Positions 30,705 to 36,031 of a DNA stretch of 36,031 nt are shown one piece after another; within the stretch, counting starts at the first letter, position 1, and each line of letters begins with the position of its first letter. The stretch spans positions 1 through 36,031 of the forward strand of contig VGBT01000025.1 in NCBI GenBank assembly GCA_016870395.1, in the 5' to 3' direction. A program made the position numbers and the translations under genes. The DNA is from Actinomycetota bacterium. Its GTDB lineage: Bacteria; Actinomycetota; Acidimicrobiia; IMCC26256; JAENVU01. Below the pieces are notes generated by a model. The model saw only the letters and a program-made list of their open reading frames with translations, was not told the DNA's origin and did no database searches.

Positions 30705-31838
30705 TCAGACCCGGTTCTCGGACTCCCGGGACGCCGGCCCTCTGTTCATCCCGCCTATTTGGGTGGCGCGCTGGATGTCGGTGAGGGTGAGGATGCCGAC
30801 GAGGTCTCCCGCCTCCAAAACGAGGACGACGGGGAGCAGTCCCTGGCCCACGCGCTCGACGACGTCGAGGATCCGCTCGTCGAGTCGGGCCGTTGCCACC
30901 ATCGAGAGCGGAACGGCGACGTCCGACACCCGAGTGCGTGCGCGCAGGTCTGCCGCGACGCGGCTCAGCGCGTCGAGGGTGACCACCCCGCCGATGCTGC
31001 CGTCCCAGAGCTGGACGGGCAGCACCCGGTGCCGAGGGGGGACGAGCTGCGCGTCGTGTGCGAAGGCGTCGACGGTCTGCCATCCCCGCACGGTCTGCGG
31101 GTCGGGCGTCATGGCCTCGCGGACGCGCCGGTCGCCGAGCGCGCCGACCGTCAGTGCATACCGGCGCTCGGCTCCGGCCGCGTTGAACACGAACCAGCCG
31201 ATGAGCGCGGTCCACAGCGAGAGAAACGGGATCGCGAGGAACGTGCCAACGACGCCACCTGCGATCAGCGCGACGCCGACGACCTGCCCGGCGCGGGTCG
31301 CCGCGACGTCGGCGCGGGTGCGGTCGCCGTGGAGCCTCCAGAGCAGCGCCGCGAGGATGCGACCGCCGTCGAGCGGCGCGGCGGGGATCAGGTTGAAGAC
31401 CGCTAACACGCCGTTTACCAACGCGAGCCACGCGAACGCCGACAACACGAGCGTGGAGGCACCCAGCGCACCCAGCGCGGCGAACACACCGAGGAACGCG
31501 GCGCCGAGCGAGAGGCTCATCGCCGGGCCGGCGGCGGCGATGCGCAACGCCGCACCCGCGTTCGGCATCTGGCCACCGAGCTGGGCGACCCCACCGAGGA
31601 GCCAGAGCGTGATGCCCTGCACCTTCATGCCGTTGCGCCGTGCGATCACCGAGTGGGCGATCTCGTGGGCCAGCAGCGACGCGAAGAACACCACGACCGT
31701 GGCGATCGCAACGGCCCACAGCCACGGATCGCCCTGACCGCCGGTCAGCCCGAGCGCGAGCAGACCCATGATGACCAGCAGGGACCAGTGGAACCCCACC
31801 TGGATGCCGGCAACCCGGCCCAACCGGATCGATCGCAT
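30705..31838 (-). CDS. Site-2 protease-family membrane peptidase with CBS domains
   Basis: The protein has 377 aa. The ATG at 31836-31838 follows GGGAGG by six bases. The first membrane segment is GFHWSLLVIMGLLALGL. The zinc motif is LLAHEIAHSVIARRNG (HExxH at 58-62). The third ligand lies in NLIPAAPLDGGRILAALLW (about 165-180). The protein crosses the membrane about six times. Residues from about 245 form a pair of CBS domains (REAMTPDPQTVRGWQTVDAF, then LVGILTLTDIQRA). CBS-containing S2P members are thought to cleave membrane-bound regulators or sense nucleotides; the target here is unknown. It is divergent from tmRNA with 140 bp between. Confidence 0.93.
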   Translation of the reverse strand: MRSIRLGRVAGIQVGFHWSLLVIMGLLALGLTGGQGDPWLWAVAIATVVVFFASLLAHEIAHSVIARRNGMKVQGITLWLLGGVAQLGGQMPNAGAALRIAAAGPAMSLSLGAAFLGVFAALGALGASTLVLSAFAWLALVNGVLAVFNLIPAAPLDGGRILAALLWRLHGDRTRADVAATRAGQVVGVALIAGGVVGTFLAIPFLSLWTALIGWFVFNAAGAERRYALTVGALGDRRVREAMTPDPQTVRGWQTVDAFAHDAQLVPPRHRVLPVQLWDGSIGGVVTLDALSRVAADLRARTRVSDVAVPLSMVATARLDERILDVVERVGQGLLPVVLVLEAGDLVGILTLTDIQRATQIGGMNRGPASRESENRV

Positions 31839-31935
31839 GTGCACCTCCCGGGCGCTCACCCGGGGCAACGCCCGCACATGCCGGCGCGTTCCCACCCCTG
31901 GGATCTCGCCGGGAATGCCCGTGGCCCCCGGGGCG

Positions 31936-31972
31936 TACACTGTGCCAGTCGCCCCTCGCACCGGGGCGGCAC
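31936..31972 (+). promoter_or_regulatory. -10 box and leader hairpin of the tmRNA precursor
   Basis: TACACT at 31936-31941 is the likely -10 box; no good -35 is visible. It is followed at 31942-31972 by a bulged inverted repeat: GTGC at 31942-31945 pairs with GCAC (31969-31972) and CGCCCC (31950-31955) pairs with GGGGCG (31963-31968). The hairpin ends 6 bp before the mature 5' end, so it would be removed with the leader by RNase P. Confidence 0.4.
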
Positions 31973-31978
31973 TGACAA

Positions 31979-32332
31979 GGGGGTGCGTGGCTTCGATTCT
32001 GGGGATCGAAGTGGGTGAAGCGAGCCGACGTCGCCGGATCGTCGCGAAAGAGCCGGCACACTGAACACTTGCCGAGGACAACCTCGCACTCGCCGCCTAG
32101 GAATAGGTAGCGCGTCTTACCCGGCCCAGCCGCTCGGCCGGAACCGGGACGTCATAAAGAGCGGCTCACCGCCGGGACGGGCCCCGTGGCCCGGCGGGAC
32201 ATCGCAGCGGGGCTGGGACCCACGCAGGCCGCCGGTGGGCGGCGCGGGTCCGAGACCAACCCATCGGCTGCGCTCGGAGAAGCCCCACCAAGGACTCGGA
32301 AGACGGGGGTTCGACTCCCCCCACCTCCACCA
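31979..32332 (+). ncRNA. ssrA: Transfer-messenger RNA (tmRNA)
   Basis: The RNA is 354 nt including an encoded CCA. The tRNA-like ends pair GGGGGTG (31979-31985) with CACCTCC (32322-32328). The third pair is G-U, the identity element for alanyl-tRNA synthetase. The T-arm is 32305-32309/32317-32321 with loop TTCGACT, the discriminator is A and CCA is at 32330-32332. The 5' part (GTGGCTTCGATTCTGGGGAT) matches the conserved tmRNA start. The tag reading frame is at 32071-32100. GC-rich complementary stretches after the tag fit the usual pseudoknots. It rescues stalled ribosomes together with SmpB, encoded 1.3 kb upstream. Confidence 0.95.
32071..32100 (+). other. tmRNA tag-peptide reading frame
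   Basis: From the GCC at 32071 the frame reads A-E-D-N-L-A-L-A-A and ends with TAG at 32098-32100. The A-L-A-A end is the usual degradation signal seen by ClpXP-type proteases. The resume codon is inferred: Ala codons are normal, and the frame is closed upstream by a TGA at 32062-32064. If ACA at 32065 were used, the tag would be two residues longer. Confidence 0.75.
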
Positions 32333-32342
32333 CCGTCCGGCT

Positions 32343-32359
32343 CCGGTCCCGAGGGCCGG
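32343..32359 (+). terminator. Possible terminator of ssrA
   Basis: CCGGTCC (32343-32349) and GGGCCGG (32353-32359) form a 7-bp stem with one G-T pair and a three-base loop, 10 bp after the tmRNA CCA. No T tract follows. Confidence 0.4.
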
Positions 32360-32462
32360 TCCGGTCGTCACCGCTCGGCACGATCGACGCGCTCGGTGGC
32401 CACGACGTCGCGGGGCGGGTGTTTGCCGCGACCGCGGGCCGACTTGGACGGTCTCGTCCCCT

Positions 32463-32491
32463 TTGCGTCGCGGCGGGCCCGCGTCTAGCCT
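32463..32491 (+). promoter_or_regulatory. Promoter of the large secreted protein gene
   Basis: TTGCGT (32463-32468) is followed after exactly 17 bp by TAGCCT (32486-32491), a good match to a housekeeping actinobacterial promoter. Transcription would start near 32498 and leave an untranslated leader of about 180 nt before the ATG at 32680. Confidence 0.45.
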
Positions 32492-32497
32492 TTCCCG

Positions 32498-32679
32498 GGC
32501 ACATTGGCGGAGCGGGCAGCGCTGGGACGCGACAACTCCGACGACGCGACCGCGCGGACGTCGGGCGGCACCTCGAACACGGTCCGGGATGCGGGCCGGG
32601 GTGTCGGCACAGATGGCCACCGAGCGTGGCCGGACCCCCGGCACGACCGTTCCCGCCACCGAGAAGGACGGGGACAACG
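32498..32679 (+). promoter_or_regulatory. Structured 5' leader of the large secreted protein gene
   Basis: The 347 bp between tmRNA and the ATG at 32680 hold no gene. Within the presumed leader, GCCGGGG (32595-32601) pairs with CCCCGGC (32636-32642), and inside that GGCCAC (32615-32620) pairs with GTGGCC (32626-32631) over a 5-nt loop. I do not recognise a known riboswitch class. AAGGAC at 32664-32669 is the likely ribosome-binding site and lies downstream of the paired elements. GC-rich DNA forms such stems easily, so the function is open. Confidence 0.35.
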
Positions 32680-35600
32680 ATGGCGGGACGTGGGCGGAGC
32701 ACGGCGATGCGGGCGGTCACGCTCCTCGGGCTGACGGGGATCGTGGCGGCGGGGATGCTGGCGACCGCACCGGCCGCGCACGCGGTGCAGCCCTCCCCCG
32801 GGCACACGAAGCTGCCACCGGAGACGCCGCGCACGAACGTCCCACGGATCACCACCGGCGAGATCACCGACCTCGAGTACATCGGCAACCGCGTGTTCAT
32901 CGCGGGCACCTTCACCTCGATCCGGAACAACACGACCAACAACACGACGACGGTCAACCAGCCCCGGCTCGCGTCCTACAACATCGACACCGGCCTGATC
33001 GACACGGGCTTCCGGCCCGTGTTCGGCAGCGGCATCACCGAGATCGAGGCCACCCCCGACGGGACCAAGCTCTTCGTCGTCGGCCGGTTCAACACCGTCA
33101 ACGGCGTGACCAAGCGCAAGATCGCCTCCATCAACCCCGTCACGGGAGCGACGATCACCGGGTTCACGGCCAACGCGAACGCGGCCGCGACCTCGGTCGA
33201 GGCGACGAACACCACCGTGTACGTCGGTGGGCAGTTCACGACCGTCAACAACGTCACGCGGGTCGGCCTCGCCGCGGTCAACGCCAACACCGGGGCGCTC
33301 GTCAACGGCTTCGTGAACAACCTCTCGGGCGGCATCGGGGTCGACGGGGCCCTGAGCGTGCAGGCCCTGGCACTGACCCACGACGACTCGAAGCTGCTCG
33401 TGGTGCACACCGGCCGCCAGATCGCGGGCCAGGACCGCTACGGGATGGGCCTCATCGACACGCAGACCAACCAGCTGCTCCCCTGGCGCAGCCGGCTCTG
33501 GGATGACAACCTGCAGTTCGTCGGTGGCGTCAACCGCATCTACGCGGGCGCGATCGCGCCGAACGACCAGTACTTCGTGGTCGGTAGCGGCTCGGGCGGC
33601 GACCGGCCGCCGATCAGCGACACCGCCGTGGCCTACCCGATCGCCGGCGGCGACTTCGTGGAGCCGCTGTGGATCTCGCGCAACTTCGACAGCGTGTACT
33701 CGATCGCGATCAGCGAGCAGGCCGTGTTCCTGGGCGGCCACATGAACTACATGGAGTCGCCGACCGCGCCCGATCCGTGGCCGGGCCTCACCACGACCGG
33801 GTATGGCCGCGGCCAGGGCCTCGGCGGCTACGGCCTCGGCGACGACATCGTGATCCGCGACCACATCGGCGCGGTCAGCCCGGCCGACGGCAAGGCGCTG
33901 CCCTGGGACCCGAGCTCGAACTCGTTCGAGGGCAACAAGGCGATGCTGGTGACCCCGCGGGGTCTGTTCGCCGGCGGCGACGCCACCACCCAGGGCGGCC
34001 AGAACGTCGGACGCGTGGCGTTCTACGACTTCAACAGCGTTCCCGCGCCCAACCAGAACGAGACCACGATCGACACCCCGATCAAGGGCCGGGTGGAGCC
34101 GCCCGACGAGGAGTTCGTCGTGGAGGGCACGGCGACGGCCACGAGCGGCGTCCGCCGGGTCCGGCTCGAGGTGCTCGACCGCGACACCAACCGGTACCTC
34201 CAGGACGACCTGGTCACCTGGGGGAGCTCGAACACGATCGAGACGACCCTCACCACACCCAACGCCACCTCCACCGGCTGGTCGCAGGCGCTGACGATCT
34301 CGGGGAACCGCAGGCTCCAGCTCCAGGCCCGCGCCTTCGGGCTCAACGGCACCAGCGACAACACCAAGGCCATCACCAAGATCGAGACGTTCGGCCTCCT
34401 CGACGACACGCCGACAACGACGATCTCGGGCCCCTCGGGCAGTGTGATCCCCACGACGACGTTCACGATGACCGGCAGTGCCCAGGACGACGTCGGCGTC
34501 GACTCGATCCGGTTCTCGTTCCGGGACGAGCAGAACCGCTACCTCCAGGACGACGGCACGGTCGACGCGATCTACAACACGTTCGCCGGTCTGCCCGACG
34601 TCGTCGGGTCACCGAACACGACGTGGTCCTACGAGGTCACGGTGCCCTACGAGGGTGAGTGGACGGTGCAGGCGATCGCCGTCGACACCGCGGGGCAGCC
34701 CGACATCCGCAGCGCGGACCGGAGCTGGCTCGTGAGCTCCACTGCGGTCGCGCCCAACGTGGCGATCACCGCACCGGCGGTGATGAACCCGCCGACCGCC
34801 GCGTTCCCGCTGACGCTGGCGCCGGGCTCGTCGATCACGTTCGCGGGGTCGGCCTCCGACGACCAGAGCCTCAACCGGGTCGAGATCCGGCTGCGCAACA
34901 CCGCCACCCGCGAGAACCTGGGCGCCGACGGGACCTGGGGCGAGGACGTGATCCGCGGCTGGCACCGCATCACGCCGTTCAACGTGGGCGGGACGTCCTA
35001 CAACTGGTCGTACACGACGCCGTTCACCACGGTGCCGGGCCCCTACGAGTTCGAGGTGCGCGCCACTGACAACCTCGACCTCACGACCTCGACGACGAAC
35101 CGGGGGCTCCTGACGATCAACGTCCAGGTGCCCGGCGACGCGTACCCGGACGGGCTGCTCGACGTGACCGGAACCCTCACCGGGCTCACGAGCCGGCACC
35201 TCGACCTGACCGGCCGTGCCACCGACGACATCGGCGTCTCCGCGGTGCGGCTGACGATCCGGGACCGCACGACGAGCCGGTACCTCCAGCCCGACGGCAC
35301 GATGCTGTCGCAGTTCGCCTACCTGGACGCTACGCTGTCCAGCCCGGGCGCGCTGAGCACCAACTTCGCCCGCTCCGTCGACCTCCCGGTGAACGGCGAC
35401 TACGACGTCACCGCGTTCGCGTTCGACACGTCGAACCAGCAGGACCCGTCGACGACGGGCGCGACCGCGCGGTACCAGGTCTTCCCCGGGGACCTGCCTC
35501 CCACCGTCACCGAGAACCTGCTCGCCCCGACCGAGGGCAACGTGTTCACCGACGGCCGGATCTTCGTGAGCGGCCGGGTCGAAGACGACGTGCAGATCGC

Positions 35601-36031
35601 GCGGGCCGAGGTGGCGATCCGCGACGCCTTCGGGCGCTACATGGCGTCCGACGGCACGTTCACCAGCACCACGCTCTCGTGGCGCAACGCGTTCCTCAAC
35701 AGCCCCGGCTCGCCCGGGTCGAACTTCTCGTACACGACGCCGGTGATCCCGGCCGGGGGCTACACCGTGCTCGTCCGCGGCGTGGACCAGAACGGCCAGG
35801 GGACGCCCGTGCCGAGCCAGCGCGGCGTCACGGTGACCACACCGGTGAACGCCCCGCCGGTCGCGAGCTACACGATGAGCTGCAACCAGAACGTGTGCAC
35901 GTTCGACGGCCGCTCGTCGACCGACGAGAACCCGACCACCTTGACGTACTCCTGGACGTTCGGGACCCTGACCAACACCGGTCCGCTGCCGACCCGGACG
36001 TTCACGGGCGCGGGCACCTACACGGGCATCC
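32680..36031 (+). CDS. Large secreted multi-domain protein (propeller-like, five repeat modules, PKD), 3' end missing
   Basis: An open frame of 1117 codons starts at the ATG at 32680 and runs off the window. Residues 1-35 are a signal peptide (RGRST, then a hydrophobic core, cleavage after A-A-H-A). Residues about 60-440 contain repeats such as FVVGRFNTVNG, TVYVGGQFTTVNN, VFLGGHMNYM and LFAGGDATTQGG, each followed by V/IA..N..TG segments, as in delta-60/beta-propeller domains. From about 450 to 1050 come five Ig-like modules of 115-125 residues, each with a core like IRDRTTSRYLQPDGT. The Arg of this signature is at 505, 620, about 743, 867 and 986. At 1057 a PKD-like domain begins (PPVASYTMSCNQNVCTFDG). 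It is probably a cell-surface adhesin or carbohydrate-contact protein. No catalytic motif is seen in the part present. Confidence 0.9.
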   Translation, partial: MAGRGRSTAMRAVTLLGLTGIVAAGMLATAPAAHAVQPSPGHTKLPPETPRTNVPRITTGEITDLEYIGNRVFIAGTFTSIRNNTTNNTTTVNQPRLASYNIDTGLIDTGFRPVFGSGITEIEATPDGTKLFVVGRFNTVNGVTKRKIASINPVTGATITGFTANANAAATSVEATNTTVYVGGQFTTVNNVTRVGLAAVNANTGALVNGFVNNLSGGIGVDGALSVQALALTHDDSKLLVVHTGRQIAGQDRYGMGLIDTQTNQLLPWRSRLWDDNLQFVGGVNRIYAGAIAPNDQYFVVGSGSGGDRPPISDTAVAYPIAGGDFVEPLWISRNFDSVYSIAISEQAVFLGGHMNYMESPTAPDPWPGLTTTGYGRGQGLGGYGLGDDIVIRDHIGAVSPADGKALPWDPSSNSFEGNKAMLVTPRGLFAGGDATTQGGQNVGRVAFYDFNSVPAPNQNETTIDTPIKGRVEPPDEEFVVEGTATATSGVRRVRLEVLDRDTNRYLQDDLVTWGSSNTIETTLTTPNATSTGWSQALTISGNRRLQLQARAFGLNGTSDNTKAITKIETFGLLDDTPTTTISGPSGSVIPTTTFTMTGSAQDDVGVDSIRFSFRDEQNRYLQDDGTVDAIYNTFAGLPDVVGSPNTTWSYEVTVPYEGEWTVQAIAVDTAGQPDIRSADRSWLVSSTAVAPNVAITAPAVMNPPTAAFPLTLAPGSSITFAGSASDDQSLNRVEIRLRNTATRENLGADGTWGEDVIRGWHRITPFNVGGTSYNWSYTTPFTTVPGPYEFEVRATDNLDLTTSTTNRGLLTINVQVPGDAYPDGLLDVTGTLTGLTSRHLDLTGRATDDIGVSAVRLTIRDRTTSRYLQPDGTMLSQFAYLDATLSSPGALSTNFARSVDLPVNGDYDVTAFAFDTSNQQDPSTTGATARYQVFPGDLPPTVTENLLAPTEGNVFTDGRIFVSGRVEDDVQIARAEVAIRDAFGRYMASDGTFTSTTLSWRNAFLNSPGSPGSNFSYTTPVIPAGGYTVLVRGVDQNGQGTPVPSQRGVTVTTPVNAPPVASYTMSCNQNVCTFDGRSSTDENPTTLTYSWTFGTLTNTGPLPTRTFTGAGTYTGI

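Noticed and set aside
32340-32680. c-di-GMP (GEMM), ydaO (c-di-AMP), TPP or cobalamin riboswitch ahead of the secreted protein
   Set aside because: None of the conserved bases of these classes could be found by eye; only generic GC-rich stems are present. Kept as an unassigned leader.

Overview
The window is about 36 kb of very GC-rich DNA with actinobacterial gene content. It has a mycobacterial-type mec-cysO-cysM / murI / rph / rdgB run, many GTG starts, GTGA and ATGA start-stop overlaps, and TANNNT boxes a few bases ahead of start codons with no Shine-Dalgarno sequence, which suggests leaderless transcription. A deep-branching actinomycete, perhaps class Acidimicrobiia, is my best guess; no rRNA or other taxonomic marker is present to confirm it.

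Left edge (1-2.9 kb). This looks like the scar of an integrated element next to decayed genes. A partial VOC-family gene and a cluster of four GGTCACGC-type repeats precede the 3' half of a tRNA-Gly(TCC) gene whose 5' half is missing. This is the usual structure of an integrase attachment site. To its right lie a broken sensor histidine kinase and a broken DHA2-type MFS transporter.

2.9-7.4 kb holds tRNA-Arg(TCT), tRNA-His(GTG) and tRNA-Lys(CTT), a TIGR01777-family epimerase-like gene, a broken AbiEi/DUF559-type gene, a secreted lipoprotein glycoside hydrolase and an SDR dehydrogenase. 7.4-9 kb is a DUF35/thiolase pair on the minus strand. 9-15.1 kb is dominated by two large cyclic-di-GMP proteins, PAS-GAF-PAS-PAS-GGDEF-EAL and PASx5-GGDEF, with tRNA-Leu(TAG) and a small Cys-containing protein between them.

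15.1-24.7 kb is one long minus-strand gene run: a CoxL-like molybdenum hydroxylase subunit, mec, cysO, cysM, a long-form tsaC, murI, an MBL-fold hydrolase resembling Rv1339, rph, rdgB, an HSL-family esterase and a conserved unknown. Mec, CysO and CysM together form the sulfur-carrier-protein route to cysteine. The order matches M. tuberculosis Rv1334-Rv1341 except that tsaC sits where the rhomboid gene lies there.

24.8-28.2 kb is catabolic in character (EthD-like, BKACE/DUF849, O-methyltransferase, FAH-family). The divergent EthD/BKACE pair shares a 23-bp intergenic region with overlapping -10 boxes. 28.2-32.3 kb has an acyltransferase-3/SGNH gene broken by a stop codon, smpB, a site-2 protease with CBS domains, and tmRNA (ssrA), so both parts of the trans-translation system lie within 2.1 kb.

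32.3-36 kb has a promoter, a structured leader of about 180 nt and a very large secreted protein that runs off the right edge. It has an N-terminal beta-propeller-like region, five modules of about 120 residues carrying an R-Y-L-Q-x-D-G-T-type signature, and the start of a PKD domain. It has no stop codon inside the window.
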